Below are positions 34,322 to 43,864 of a DNA stretch of 64,000 nt, one piece after another; positions within the stretch are counted from its first letter, which is position 1, and the number at the start of each line of letters is the position of its first letter. The notes beneath the pieces were generated by a model. The model did not search any database, was not told the DNA's origin, and was given only the letters and a program-made list of their open reading frames with translations. Source of the DNA: Pseudooceanicola lipolyticus (GTDB lineage Bacteria > Pseudomonadota > Alphaproteobacteria > Rhodobacterales > Rhodobacteraceae); assembly GCF_002786325.1 (NCBI RefSeq), contig NZ_PGTB01000004.1, positions 52,696 through 116,695 of the forward strand, written 5' to 3'. The position numbers and the translations under genes are program-made.

Positions 34322-35308
34322 ATGTCAGCCGTAACTTTTGCGAACGTCTCGCGCCACTTCGGGGCGGTGAGGGCGGTGGATGGCGTCAGCCTTGAAATTG
34401 CCGAGGGCGAGTTCTTTGCCATGCTGGGGCCATCCGGCTCGGGTAAAACCACCTGCCTGCGCCTGATCGCCGGGTTCGAACGGCCCACCGGCGGGGACAT
34501 CCGGATTTTCGGAGAAGCGGTGGCCGATCTGCCGCCCTACAAGCGTCACGTGAACACCGTGTTCCAGGATTACGCGCTGTTTCCGCATCTCAACGTCATC
34601 GACAACGTCGCCTATGGTCTCATGATCGCCGGCGAGGGCAAGAAAGCGCGTCACGCGGCGGCCGAGGCGGCGTTGGAGATGGTGCGGCTGGACGGTTACG
34701 GCAGCCGCAAGCCCTCGGAACTGTCGGGCGGTCAGCGCCAGCGGGTGGCGCTGGCGCGGGCGCTGGTCAACAAACCGCGGGCGCTGTTGCTGGATGAACC
34801 GCTGGGGGCGCTGGACCTCAAGCTGCGCGAACAGATGCAGGAGGAGTTGAAGGGCCTGCAACGGCAATTGGGGATCACCTTTGTCTTCGTCACCCATGAC
34901 CAGGGCGAGGCACTGTCGATGGCGGACCGCATCGCCGTGTTCAACGAGGGCAAGATCATCCAGGTGGGCGCGCCCGAAGATATCTATTTCCGGCCCGAAG
35001 TGCCGTTTGTCGCCGATTTCGTCGGCTCGTCCAACGTGCTGCCGGCGGCATTGGTGGCACGGCTGACGGGCCAGACCCGCCCGGCGGCGATCCGGCCCGA
35101 ACGAGTCCGCTTGGCGACCGAAGGGCCGCTGCGGGCGCGGGTCACCGGCCTCAGCTTCCTGGGGCACAACACGCGGGTGAGCTTCGAGGCCGAGGGCACC
35201 CGGCTGACCGCGCTGCTGCCGCAGGACGCGCCGCGCCCGGCAGAGGGCGACGAGGTGGCGCTGACCTGGGCCGAGGATGACCTGCACCTGATGCGGGCCG
35301 GGACATGA
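34322..35308 (+). CDS. ydcT: Polyamine-type ABC importer ATPase, YdcT/PotA-like
   Basis: A 328-residue ATPase with all canonical motifs: Walker A GPSGSGKT (36-43), Q-loop VFQDYALFPHL, signature LSGGQ, Walker B LLLDEPLGALD and H-loop VTHDQ. A TOBE domain follows in the last about 90 residues. I start at ATG 34322 (MSAVTFANV); no strong Shine-Dalgarno is visible. It overlaps the first permease gene by 4 bases (ATGA). In contrast with the paired ATPases of the first operon, this single ATPase should homodimerise. Confidence 0.9.
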   Translation: MSAVTFANVSRHFGAVRAVDGVSLEIAEGEFFAMLGPSGSGKTTCLRLIAGFERPTGGDIRIFGEAVADLPPYKRHVNTVFQDYALFPHLNVIDNVAYGLMIAGEGKKARHAAAEAALEMVRLDGYGSRKPSELSGGQRQRVALARALVNKPRALLLDEPLGALDLKLREQMQEELKGLQRQLGITFVFVTHDQGEALSMADRIAVFNEGKIIQVGAPEDIYFRPEVPFVADFVGSSNVLPAALVARLTGQTRPAAIRPERVRLATEGPLRARVTGLSFLGHNTRVSFEAEGTRLTALLPQDAPRPAEGDEVALTWAEDDLHLMRAGT

Positions 35309-36264
35309 GCATGGCCGGAACCAGCTTCAGCCAACCGACGACCGCCCAAAGCGAGGGGGTCGGCACGCGGCTGTCCGACACGCTGTGGCGGCGTCCGGCG
35401 CTGCTGTTGATCCTGCTGCTGCTGCCGCCGGTGCTGTGGCTGGGGATCATCTATCTGGGCTCGCTGTTCGCGCTGCTGCTGCAGAGCTTTTTCTCGATCG
35501 ACCATTTCAGCGGCGTGATCCGCTATGAATTTACCCTGGCGACCTATGCCGAACTGTTCACGCCGGCGAATTTCGACATCATCCTGCGCACCATCACCAT
35601 GGCGATCTGCGCCACGCTGGCGTCGGCGACGATTGCCTTTCCCATCGCCTATTACGCGGCGCGCTTCGCCAAGGGGCGGTGGCGGGCGGTGTTCTATCTG
35701 GGCATCATGATGCCGCTCTGGTCCAGCTACCTGGTCAAGATCTATGCTTGGAAGCTGATCCTCGCCAAGGAAGGCATTCTGACCTGGGCCTTGGAAGGGC
35801 TGCGTCTGAACTGGCTGCTTGACGCGTATCTGGCACTGCCGGTGGTTGGCGGCAATTCGCTTTCGGTCAGCACCACGGGCACCTTCATCGTGTTTGTCTA
35901 TGTCTGGATGCCCTTCATGATCCTGCCGATCCAGGCGGCGCTGGAACGGGTGCCGACCTCGATGCTGGAAGCATCGGGCGATCTGGGCGCGCGACCTGGC
36001 CAGACCTTTCGTTACGTGCTGTTTCCGCTGGCGCTGCCGGGGATCGTCGCCGGATCGATCTTTACCTTCTCGCTGACGCTGGGCGATTACATCATCCCGC
36101 AGATCATCGGCACCTCGCGCCTGTTCATCGGGCAGGCGGTCTATCAGCACCAGGGCATCGCCGGAAACATCCCGCTGGCCGCCGCCTTTGCGGTCGTGCC
36201 GATCGTGATCATGGCGCTGTATCTGTGGGGGGCAAAACGCATGGGGGCTTTCGATGCACTCTGA
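35305..36264 (+). CDS. ydcU: Polyamine-type ABC permease, YdcU/PotB-like
   Basis: A 319-residue inner-membrane permease. A 30-residue polar N-terminus precedes about six helices. The EAA-type loop is visible near residues 220-240 ([27 protein letters not shown]). It starts inside the ATPase stop (ATGA) and overlaps the second permease gene by 11 bases. It pairs with the following permease. Confidence 0.88.
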   Translation: MSMAGTSFSQPTTAQSEGVGTRLSDTLWRRPALLLILLLLPPVLWLGIIYLGSLFALLLQSFFSIDHFSGVIRYEFTLATYAELFTPANFDIILRTITMAICATLASATIAFPIAYYAARFAKGRWRAVFYLGIMMPLWSSYLVKIYAWKLILAKEGILTWALEGLRLNWLLDAYLALPVVGGNSLSVSTTGTFIVFVYVWMPFMILPIQAALERVPTSMLEASGDLGARPGQTFRYVLFPLALPGIVAGSIFTFSLTLGDYIIPQIIGTSRLFIGQAVYQHQGIAGNIPLAAAFAVVPIVIMALYLWGAKRMGAFDAL

Positions 36265-37060
36265 TCGCGCCTCACTCCCGCTGAAGATCGCGGTGGTCGC
36301 GGGGCTGCTGTTCCTGCACCTGCCGATCCTGCTGATCTTCGTCTATGCCTTCACCACCGAGGAAAAGAGCTTTGCCTGGCCGCCACCGGGACTGACGTTG
36401 AAATGGTTCGCGGTCACCTGGAACCGGCCGGACGTCTGGGAGGCCCTGACGCTGTCGGTCAAGGTGGCCTCGATCTCGACGGTGGTGGCAATGATCCTTG
36501 GCACGCTCTGCGCCGCCGCGGTCAGCCGCACCCGGTTTTTCGGCCGCGAGACGATTTCGCTGCTGGTGATCCTGCCCATCGCTTTGCCGGGGGTGGTGAC
36601 CGGGATCGCCCTGCGCTCGGCCTTTTCCATCGCCGAAATCCCGTTCAGCACCTGGACCATCGTTCTGGGCCACGCGACCTTCTGCGTGGTGATCGTCTAT
36701 AACAACGCGGTTGCCCGGTTCCGGCGCACCAGCGGCAGCCTGATCGAGGCATCGATGGACCTGGGCGCCAACATGTTCCAGACCCTGCGCCACGTGATCC
36801 TGCCCAATATCGCCACCGCGCTGGTGGTGGGCGGCATGCTGGCCTTCGCGCTCAGCTTTGACGAGGTGATTGTGACCACCTTCACCGCCGGGCAGCAACA
36901 AACGCTGCCGATCTGGATGCTGGAAGAGCTGGTGCGCCCGCGCGAGCGGCCGGTCACCAACGTGGTGGCGATGATCGTGGTGGTCGTAACCCTGCTGCCC
37001 ATCCTGGGCGCCTATTATCTCACGCGCGGCACCGAACAGGTTGCCGGACAAGGAAAATAA
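36254..37060 (+). CDS. ydcV: Polyamine-type ABC permease, YdcV/PotC-like
   Basis: A 268-residue permease with six predicted helices and a coupling loop [24 protein letters not shown] around residues 158-182, typical of PotC/YdcV. It is translated from an ATG inside the previous gene. It is followed 12 bases later by the aldehyde dehydrogenase, which supports import of a diamine whose aldehyde product is then oxidised. Confidence 0.88.
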   Translation: MHSDRASLPLKIAVVAGLLFLHLPILLIFVYAFTTEEKSFAWPPPGLTLKWFAVTWNRPDVWEALTLSVKVASISTVVAMILGTLCAAAVSRTRFFGRETISLLVILPIALPGVVTGIALRSAFSIAEIPFSTWTIVLGHATFCVVIVYNNAVARFRRTSGSLIEASMDLGANMFQTLRHVILPNIATALVVGGMLAFALSFDEVIVTTFTAGQQQTLPIWMLEELVRPRERPVTNVVAMIVVVVTLLPILGAYYLTRGTEQVAGQGK

Positions 37061-37072
37061 CGGAGGATACCC

Positions 37073-38497
37073 ATGCAGACCAAGATGCTGATCGGTGGCG
37101 CACAGGAGGCAGGCACCGAGACCGAGGAACAGGTTCTGAACCCGCGCACCGGCAAGCTGATCCTGGCAATGCCCGAGGCGGACCTGGACCAGGTCAACCG
37201 CGCGGTGGCGGCGGCCCGGGCGGCGTTTCCCGGCTGGGCGCGGACCGCGCCGGGCGAACGCTCGGCCAAGTTGCTGGCGCTGGCCGACGCGATCGAGGCG
37301 CGGGCCGAGGAGTTTGCCAAGCTCGAGTCGCTGAATTGCGGCAAGCCCATCAACGAGGTGCTCAACGAGGAGGTCCCGGCGGTGGTCGATTGTTTCCGCT
37401 TCTTCGCCGGCGCCGTGCGCAACATGCAGGGGCCGGTGGCAGGGGAATATATGGCCGGCCATACCTCGATGATCCGGCGCGACCCGATTGGCGTCGTGGC
37501 TTCGATTGCGCCCTGGAACTACCCGATGATGATGATGGCCTGGAAGCTGGCCCCGGCCCTGGCCGGGGGCAATACGGTGGTGATGAAACCCTCGGAACAG
37601 ACACCGCTGACCGCGCTGCTGATGGCTGAGATCATCGCCGGGCTGTTTCCCGAAGGCGTGGTGAACGTGATCGTGGGGCAGGGGGCCAGCGTTGGCAACG
37701 CGCTGATCAACCACCCCGAGGTGGACATGGTGTCGATCACCGGCGATGTCGCCACCGGCAAGAAGGTGCTGCAGGCGGCGTCGAAATCGGTAAAGCGTAC
37801 GCATCTCGAACTTGGCGGCAAGGCGCCGGTGATCGTGATGGACGATGCCGACCTTGGCCGGGTGGTCGAGGGGCTGCGCGCCTTCGGCTATTACAACGCG
37901 GGACAGGATTGCACCGCCGCCTGCCGGATTTATGCCGGGCCGAAGATCTACGACAACCTGGTCGCCGATCTGACCGGTGCGGTCTCTTCCATCGTCTTCG
38001 ACAATGCCGATGACACGCTGAATGAAATCCCGCCGCTGATCTCTCAGCGCCAGCGCGACCGGGTGGCCAGCTTTGTCCAGCGCGCCTCGGAATTGAAACA
38101 TATCGAAATCACCACCGGCGGTGAACTCGCCGGAGGCAGCGGGTTTTACTATCAACCCACGGTGGTGGCGGGCGCCCTGCAAAGCGACGAGATCGTGCAG
38201 CGCGAGGTGTTCGGCCCGGTGGTTTCGGTGACGCGGTTTGACGATGCCGACACCGCGGTGGCCTGGGCCAATGACAGCCAATACGGTCTGGCCTCGTCGG
38301 TCTGGACCGGGGATATCGGCCGCGCGCTCGATATCTCGGCGCGGCTGCAATATGGCTGCACCTGGGTGAACACCCATTTCATGCTGGTCAATGAAATGCC
38401 CCATGGCGGGCTCAAGCAATCGGGCTATGGCAAGGACTTGTCGATGTACGCGCTGGAGGATTATACCGTCGCCCGCCACGTGATGATCGCGCACTGA
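37073..38497 (+). CDS. patD: Gamma-aminobutyraldehyde dehydrogenase
   Basis: An NAD-dependent aldehyde dehydrogenase of 474 residues. It shares with E. coli YdcW/PatD the [20 protein letters not shown] and [10 protein letters not shown] segments, general base Glu246 (LELGGK) and nucleophile Cys280 (NAGQDC). It oxidises 4-aminobutanal from putrescine to GABA, which the gabT product encoded upstream at 17663-19063 could then transaminate. It starts at ATG 37073 behind CGGAGGATACCC and ends the operon. Confidence 0.92.
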   Translation: MQTKMLIGGAQEAGTETEEQVLNPRTGKLILAMPEADLDQVNRAVAAARAAFPGWARTAPGERSAKLLALADAIEARAEEFAKLESLNCGKPINEVLNEEVPAVVDCFRFFAGAVRNMQGPVAGEYMAGHTSMIRRDPIGVVASIAPWNYPMMMMAWKLAPALAGGNTVVMKPSEQTPLTALLMAEIIAGLFPEGVVNVIVGQGASVGNALINHPEVDMVSITGDVATGKKVLQAASKSVKRTHLELGGKAPVIVMDDADLGRVVEGLRAFGYYNAGQDCTAACRIYAGPKIYDNLVADLTGAVSSIVFDNADDTLNEIPPLISQRQRDRVASFVQRASELKHIEITTGGELAGGSGFYYQPTVVAGALQSDEIVQREVFGPVVSVTRFDDADTAVAWANDSQYGLASSVWTGDIGRALDISARLQYGCTWVNTHFMLVNEMPHGGLKQSGYGKDLSMYALEDYTVARHVMIAH

Positions 38498-38584
38498 GGC
38501 CACGAAAACGGGCGCGTGCCGGTCAAGCGATGGCCGCCGGCACGCTGTGTGTCGCGGCCGCACCGGGCGATGGGCCCGGTGCGA

Positions 38585-39847
38585 TCAGCGCTGGTCCGGT
38601 TCGCCGTGCGCCTGAAGGTTGCCCACCGCCATGCCCGCGGTAAAGCCGTGCACGAGGGTGGACAGCAGGATGGTAAAGCCAACCAGCGCCCACAACTGTT
38701 CCTTGTCCCAGAACTCGACCTTCCCGGCCGCATAGGCAAGGTAGTAGATCGAGCCGATGCCGCGCACGCCATAGGCCGCCACCACCCAGTGTTCGCGCCC
38801 CTTCAGCGGCGAACCCGCCAGCGCGATCCAGCCGGTCAGCGGACGAATGAGGAAAACCAGCGCCACCGCGATCGCGGCCGAGGCAAGGCTGAGCTGGCTT
38901 AACAGCGCGGGCAGCACGGCACCCAGCGCCACCAAAAGCACGGCGGTCAACGCATGTTCGATCGCCTCGGTAAAATCGTGAAGCCGGCGGTGAAACTGGT
39001 GATCCGCCTCGACGCGCCGCACCGTCAGTCCGGTGACCGCGACGGCGATGAAGCCATAGCCCTCGACCAGTTCGGTGGTGCCATAGCACAGCAGAACGCC
39101 GGCCAGGGCGACCACGCCCGAGGCGGTATCGGCCAGCGGCGCCCGCCGGGGCAGCACGAACAGGATCTGGCCCAGCGCCCAGCCGCCAGCCGCGCCCATC
39201 GCGGCGCCCACCGCAATCCGCCACAGAATGTCCCGGCCGATCCATTCCAGCCCCCAGGTGCCGGGGGCAAAGCCCTCGGCCGCCACCAGCAGGCCAAGAT
39301 AGACAAAGGGAAAGGCCAGGCCGTCATTGATCGCCGCCTCGGTTGTCAGCGCAAAGCGGACCGGATGTTCGTTGCCCTCCAGCGGCGGACCGACCTGCAC
39401 ATCCCCGGCCAGCACCGGGTCGGTCGGGGCCAGCACCGCGCCCAGCAGGATGGCGCCGGCCACCGTCATCCCGGCCCAGCTGTATCCCAGCAAGGCAATT
39501 GCGAAGATGGTCAGCGGCATGGTGATCGCCAGCAGCCGGATTGTCGGCCCCCAGCGAGAAAGGCTGGACAGATCGTCGATCCTGAGCCCGGTGGCAAACA
39601 GCGCCACGATAACCGTCAGTTCCGCCACCAACTCCCAGGGCAGCGCATTGCTGCGCGGATCGGGGATTTGCGGCAGGCCCGGAACCACGGCAAAGGCCAG
39701 CATCCCGATCAGGATCAGCAGCCCCGACGCCGCGGGCTCCCGGTTGCTGAAGAAACGCGGCAGCCAATAGGCCAGAATAATAGTGGCGCCGACGGCGCCA
39801 AGGGCGATGTGATAGCCCTCGAACCCGAAGAATGAGCCGTCGTTCAT
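38585..39847 (-). CDS. CPA1-type cation:proton antiporter
   Basis: A 420-residue polytopic membrane protein of the NhaP/CPA1 family. It has about 12 helices, a conserved LLGAVLAPTDPVLAGDVQVG segment (about 130-150) and the ion-binding Asn-Asp pair in TEAAINDGLAFP. I start at the ATG giving MNDGSFFGFEGY (39847), as the upstream extension is not hydrophobic and atypical. It probably exports Na+ or K+ in exchange for protons. It is convergent with the patD operon and divergent from the phytase-like gene. Confidence 0.85.
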   Translation of the reverse strand: MNDGSFFGFEGYHIALGAVGATIILAYWLPRFFSNREPAASGLLILIGMLAFAVVPGLPQIPDPRSNALPWELVAELTVIVALFATGLRIDDLSSLSRWGPTIRLLAITMPLTIFAIALLGYSWAGMTVAGAILLGAVLAPTDPVLAGDVQVGPPLEGNEHPVRFALTTEAAINDGLAFPFVYLGLLVAAEGFAPGTWGLEWIGRDILWRIAVGAAMGAAGGWALGQILFVLPRRAPLADTASGVVALAGVLLCYGTTELVEGYGFIAVAVTGLTVRRVEADHQFHRRLHDFTEAIEHALTAVLLVALGAVLPALLSQLSLASAAIAVALVFLIRPLTGWIALAGSPLKGREHWVVAAYGVRGIGSIYYLAYAAGKVEFWDKEQLWALVGFTILLSTLVHGFTAGMAVGNLQAHGEPDQR

Positions 39848-40180
39848 GAAGTGCCTGTTGTTCCCGGACCCGCGAGATTGTCCGCGACACTGGCACAGGT
39901 TCGTCAATTGGCGCAATCGGGGATCGTTTCGCAGTCCGGCCTTCCTGTTGCCGTTGACCGCCTTCCTGCGATGGCCACAGCCCCTTTTTCGTCGGGTGCA
40001 AGACCCGGCGGCGACGTCAGCGGCCAGCGCTCGCCCAAAACCTGCGCCGGCGCGGCGATGTCTGGAAGCGCCGCCTCTTGCCGCCCTGTTGTTACATTTC
40101 TTTTACCCGACCATCACGAAGCGGTCATGGAACTGGATCAATCGCTTTCTGTCTTCCCAATTTAACGCAGAGAGCATCGC
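39848..40180. other. 333-base intergenic region between divergent genes
   Basis: This gap must hold the promoters of the antiporter (-) and the phytase-like gene (+). I see no convincing -35/-10 pair, tRNA or conserved element. TTGTTACATTTCTTTTACC (about 40089-40107) is AT-rich and could be part of the plus-strand promoter. It does not match a PHO box. Confidence 0.4.
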
Positions 40181-42331
40181 ATGACCTTCAAGTCTGTCTG
40201 TTTGACCTCGGTTCTCGCCCTGACCGCGGGTCAGGCGCTGGCCGAGACAAATTTCAATCGGATATCTTCCTTTGCAACGCCGCGGAACAACGCCGATACC
40301 GCGGCGGAATCCGCCGCCGAGATCATCGCGGCATCCGATGACGGGCTGACCCTGGTCTATACCGACAGCCCGCTTGGGGCGATTGGCATGATCGACATTA
40401 CCGATCCGGCCAAGCCGCAACCCAAGGGTACGGTTGATATGGATGGTGAGCCAACGTCGGTGACGGTGATCGGCAATACCGCCTTTGTCGCGGTCAACAC
40501 CTCGCAATCCTATACCGCCCCCTCGGGCAAGCTGGTCTCGGTCGATCTGGCGGACGGAACGGTCACCGGCAGCTGCGACCTTGGCGGACAGCCCGATTCC
40601 GCCGCGCATACCGATGCCGGCGACCTGGTCGCCGTGGCGATCGAAAACGAACGCGACGAAGATCTCGGCGATGGACGTGTCGGCCAGATGCCGGCGGGGT
40701 ACATGGTGACAATTGCCGTTGCCGATGAGGCGCTGGATTGCGGCAGCTTGGTGCAGATCGACCTGACCGGCCTGACCGAGATTGCCCCCGAGGATCCGGA
40801 ACCGGAATTCGTCGATATCAACGGGCTCGGCGAAATCGCGGTGACGCTGCAGGAAAACAACGCCATCGTGGTGCTGAATGCCGACGGTTCGGTGCTGTCG
40901 CAGTTTTCAGCCGGGGCGGTCGACCTGAACGGAATCGACGCCACCGATGAACGCGCCGCGCTGATTTTCACCGAAAGCCAGCCAGGCCGACTGCGTGAAC
41001 CCGACGGCCTGCAATGGATCGACGATGACCATTTCATGCTTGCCAATGAAGGCGATATGGATGGTGGTTCGCGTTCGATCACGGTGTTCCACAAGGATGG
41101 GACGCTGGTGTGGGAATCGGGCGCCGGGTTCGAAACGCCGATCATCCAGGCCGGCCACTATCCCGACCGGCGGTCGGATGCCAAGGGCGTTGAGCCCGAA
41201 GGCATGGAGATCGCCAAGTTCGGCGATGTGACCTATGCCTTCATCCTGTCCGAGCGCGCCTCGACCGTGTCAGTCTATGACGTAAGCGATCCGGCCAACC
41301 CGGTGTTCACCCAGCTGCTGCCCTCGGGCATTTCGCCCGAAGGCGCCATCGCGATTCCGTCGCGCGGATTGCTGGCGACCGCAAACGAGGTCGACCTGGG
41401 GGAAGACGGCGGCGTTCGCGCCCATGTGATGCTGTATGAATTGCAGAACGCCCCGGCCGCCTATCCGCAGCTGACCTCTGCCGGGGCAGAGGAGTTGATC
41501 GGCTGGGGCGCGATTTCGGGCATGGTGGCAGCGGATGACGGCATGATCTATGCCGTCAATGACAGCTTCTATGGGTACCAGCCGCGCATCTTCACCATCG
41601 ACCCGGCGCAGCAGCCGGCCCGGATCATCGCCGCTACCGAGATCACCCGAGGTGGCCGCCCGGCGCAGAAACTCGATCTGGAAGGGATCACCACCGACGG
41701 CGAGGGCGGTTTCTGGGTGGCCTCCGAAGGCCGGAGCGATCGCCTGACCCCGCATGCCATCTATCACCTGAACAGCGCGGGCGAGATCACCCGGGAAATC
41801 GCGATACCACCCGCGCTGGCCGCGGTCGAGAAACGCTTTGGCTTCGAAGGGATCACCCAGGTTGGCAACACGCTGTGGCTGGCGGTGCAGCGCGAATGGG
41901 GCGATGATGCCAAAGGGTTCGTCAAGCTGGTTGCCTATAACATCGAGACCGAGAAATGGGGCGCCGTGCTGTATCCCCTGGATCCGGTTGATACCGGCTG
42001 GATCGGCCTGTCGGAAATCGTGGCACATGGCGATCATGTCTATCTCGTCGAGCGAGACAACCAGATCGGCGATGCCGCGAAAATCAAGCAGATCACGCGC
42101 GTTGCCCTGTCCGAGATGCAGCCGGCGCCGCTGGATGGAGAGTTGAAGGTGGTGACCAAGGAGGTCGTGCGCGATCTGATCCCCGATCTTGCGGCCAATG
42201 CCGGCTATGTCGTCGACAAGGTCGAGGGCCTGGCGATCGCTACGGATGGCACCGTCTTTGTCTCCACCGACAATGACGGCGTCGATGACAGTTCGGGCGA
42301 GACCTTTTTCTGGACCGTCGGCAAGTTCTGA
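40181..42331 (+). CDS. Secreted phytase/esterase-like beta-propeller protein
   Basis: A 716-residue exported protein with a 21-residue signal peptide (MTFKSVCLTSVLALTAGQALA). Residues about 30-430 resemble a choice-of-anchor or LVIVD-type beta-propeller (repeated IDITDPAKPQP, VYDVSDPANPVF). Residues about 440-710 match the 'esterase-like activity of phytase' family (LDLEGITTDGEGGFWVASEGR, FGFEGITQVG, DKVEGLAIATDGTVFVSTDNDGVDDSSGE). It may hydrolyse phosphate esters outside the cell, but members differ and activity is uncertain. A terminator hairpin follows. Confidence 0.78.
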   Translation: MTFKSVCLTSVLALTAGQALAETNFNRISSFATPRNNADTAAESAAEIIAASDDGLTLVYTDSPLGAIGMIDITDPAKPQPKGTVDMDGEPTSVTVIGNTAFVAVNTSQSYTAPSGKLVSVDLADGTVTGSCDLGGQPDSAAHTDAGDLVAVAIENERDEDLGDGRVGQMPAGYMVTIAVADEALDCGSLVQIDLTGLTEIAPEDPEPEFVDINGLGEIAVTLQENNAIVVLNADGSVLSQFSAGAVDLNGIDATDERAALIFTESQPGRLREPDGLQWIDDDHFMLANEGDMDGGSRSITVFHKDGTLVWESGAGFETPIIQAGHYPDRRSDAKGVEPEGMEIAKFGDVTYAFILSERASTVSVYDVSDPANPVFTQLLPSGISPEGAIAIPSRGLLATANEVDLGEDGGVRAHVMLYELQNAPAAYPQLTSAGAEELIGWGAISGMVAADDGMIYAVNDSFYGYQPRIFTIDPAQQPARIIAATEITRGGRPAQKLDLEGITTDGEGGFWVASEGRSDRLTPHAIYHLNSAGEITREIAIPPALAAVEKRFGFEGITQVGNTLWLAVQREWGDDAKGFVKLVAYNIETEKWGAVLYPLDPVDTGWIGLSEIVAHGDHVYLVERDNQIGDAAKIKQITRVALSEMQPAPLDGELKVVTKEVVRDLIPDLAANAGYVVDKVEGLAIATDGTVFVSTDNDGVDDSSGETFFWTVGKF

Positions 42332-42361
42332 CACGCCGCGCAGCTGTTTCGCGGTGTTTCG

Positions 42362-42387
42362 GGCGGGCGCGTGAGGCGCCCGCCTTT
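42362..42387 (+). terminator. Rho-independent terminator after the phytase-like gene
   Basis: GGCGGGCGC (42362-42370) pairs with GCGCCCGCC (42376-42384) around GTGAG. TTT follows, then CGTT. It lies 30 bases past the stop codon. Confidence 0.75.
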
Positions 42388-42440
42388 CGTTACCACCTTG
42401 CTACAAATGTCTCATCCTCCGTTCACCAAGCAGGCATAGG

Positions 42441-43031
42441 GCGCCGTTGGACGAGCCGCTGTCGGCGCTGGATGCCAAGATCCGCGTGTCGCTGCGCGAC
42501 GACATCCGCAGCATCCAGCGTGAATTGGGGATCACCACGATCTTTGTCGCCCATGATCAGGAAGAAGCCCTGTCGATCTCGGACCGCGTCGTCGTCATGT
42601 ACCAGGGCCGCGCCGACCAGATCGGCGTGCCGGCCGAGATCGACAACCGCCCCGACACCCGGTTTGTTGCCGGCTTCGTCGGCCATCTGAACACTTTCGA
42701 GGCGCAGGTCGGGGAAAACGGCGCAGTGCGCTTTGCCGGGCACAGCCTGCCCGGCAAGGCCGCGACCTTGAGGGCCGGCGCAGCGGTCACCGTTGCGCTG
42801 CGCCCCGAGACATTGTCGCTGGCCCCGCGAAACGGCGATGACCTGCGGGTCGAGGGGCGGGTGCTACACACCAGTTTTCTGGGCTCGGTGATCCGCGCCC
42901 AGGTCGAGGTGGCCGGGCAGGCGGTGTCGGTCGACCTGTTCAACCAATCCAATGGCGGCGACCTGCCACAGCCCGGACAGGACCGGGCCCTGTGGTTCTC
43001 GCGTGATGATCTGCTGGTGCTGCCGGCCTGA
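42441..43031 (+). pseudogene. C-terminal fragment of an ABC importer ATPase
   Basis: The frame opens directly at the Walker B/D-loop ([11 protein letters not shown]), continues through the H-loop (VAHDQEEAL) and a complete TOBE domain, and ends normally. Walker A, Q-loop and signature are absent, and the preceding sequence is non-coding (the terminator of the phytase-like gene). It is a 5'-truncated PotA/FbpC-like gene, probably a deletion remnant whose transporter partners are lost. No credible start or ribosome site is present; an internal TTG at 42447 is the first possible start. Confidence 0.85.
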
Positions 43032-43364
43032 GCGTAATTTCGGGATCGGGCAGCCGGTTGCGCCGGCGGCTTTGTTCGGCACACAGATCGGTTTCTCAAC
43101 GGTCCGTGACCCGGAACGCGGTTGCTGGGATTCGTTGATGTCCTGCGTTTCCCGCGTCGGAGAACGCCTGGAGACTCATCAAAAATTTGTGAGTATCTAG
43201 AAGGCGTTCGCCAAAAACGCGCTCATTCTTCGAAACAAGTTAAAGAATCTTTCGCGCCAAGCTGTTCGCCTCGAAATCGCGCGTTGACACTTCTCGGCAA
43301 GGTCAGCAGGGTGCACGCAGCGGCGCCGCGAAAGCAGAAATGACAACCGGCGGGAGGGGACATT
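43032..43364. other. 333-base leader/promoter region of the TRAP QMP operon
   Basis: No gene is visible. It contains a small dyad ACTCA (43174-43178) / TGAGT (43190-43194) around an AT-rich centre. It also contains TTGACA (43284-43289) without a matching -10 at the right distance. A strong GGGAGGGG (43352-43359) serves the TTG start of the small permease gene. The promoter of the TRAP operon must lie here. Confidence 0.45.
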
Positions 43365-43859
43365 TTGATTATCCGTGCGATAGATGCGGTTAACGAAACC
43401 GTTGGCAGGGTGGTGAGTATCATCGCCGTGGTTTTTGCAGCGATCATTATCTATGACGTCATCCTGCGCTATGTCTTCGAAGAGCCGACACGCTGGGCCT
43501 TCGACGTCACCAAACAGCTGTTCGGGTTCTACTTTGTGATGTTGGGCGGCTATGCGCTGCGCCACCGGGCGCATGTGCAGGTCGACATCCTGACCGAACG
43601 GCTGGGCCCCAATGCGCTGCGCGTGGTCGAGGTTCTGGGCTATATCATCTTCTTTTTCCCGTTCACCTGGGTCTTCGTGACCCGGTCTTGGGAATTTGCC
43701 CTGCGGTCATGGAACCAGGGCGAGACCACGTATGGCGCGATTCAGATGCCGGTCTATCCGCTGAAGATGGCGATGTGCGTGGCGGCGGGCCTTCTGTTGA
43801 TCCAGGGAGTTTCCGAAGTGCTTAAAATTCTTCTCGGCCAGCGGCCGGAACAGGAGTGA
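43365..43859 (+). CDS. dctQ: TRAP transporter small permease (DctQ family)
   Basis: A 164-residue protein with four predicted helices and the family pattern RYVFEEPTRWAFDVTKQLFGFYFVMLGGYALRHRAHVQVDIL. It starts at TTG 43365, six bases after a strong GGGAGGGG. The large permease gene begins a few bases beyond its stop. It belongs to the mannitol/chloroaromatic-type branch judging by its partners. Confidence 0.88.
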   Translation: MIIRAIDAVNETVGRVVSIIAVVFAAIIIYDVILRYVFEEPTRWAFDVTKQLFGFYFVMLGGYALRHRAHVQVDILTERLGPNALRVVEVLGYIIFFFPFTWVFVTRSWEFALRSWNQGETTYGAIQMPVYPLKMAMCVAAGLLLIQGVSEVLKILLGQRPEQE

Positions 43860-43864
43860 CAGGC

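Noticed and set aside
36272-38563. 763-codon minus-strand frame
   Set aside because: It is antisense to the ydcV and patD genes, with shadow-frame composition.
40089-40110. PHO box before the phytase-like gene
   Set aside because: The sequence TTGTTACATTTCTTTTACC does not contain the two CTGTCAT-type repeats expected of a PhoB site.
43284-43289. TTGACA as -35 of the TRAP QMP promoter
   Set aside because: No acceptable -10 occurs 16-18 bases downstream (the sequence there is CAGCAGG-like), so I list only the region, not a promoter.
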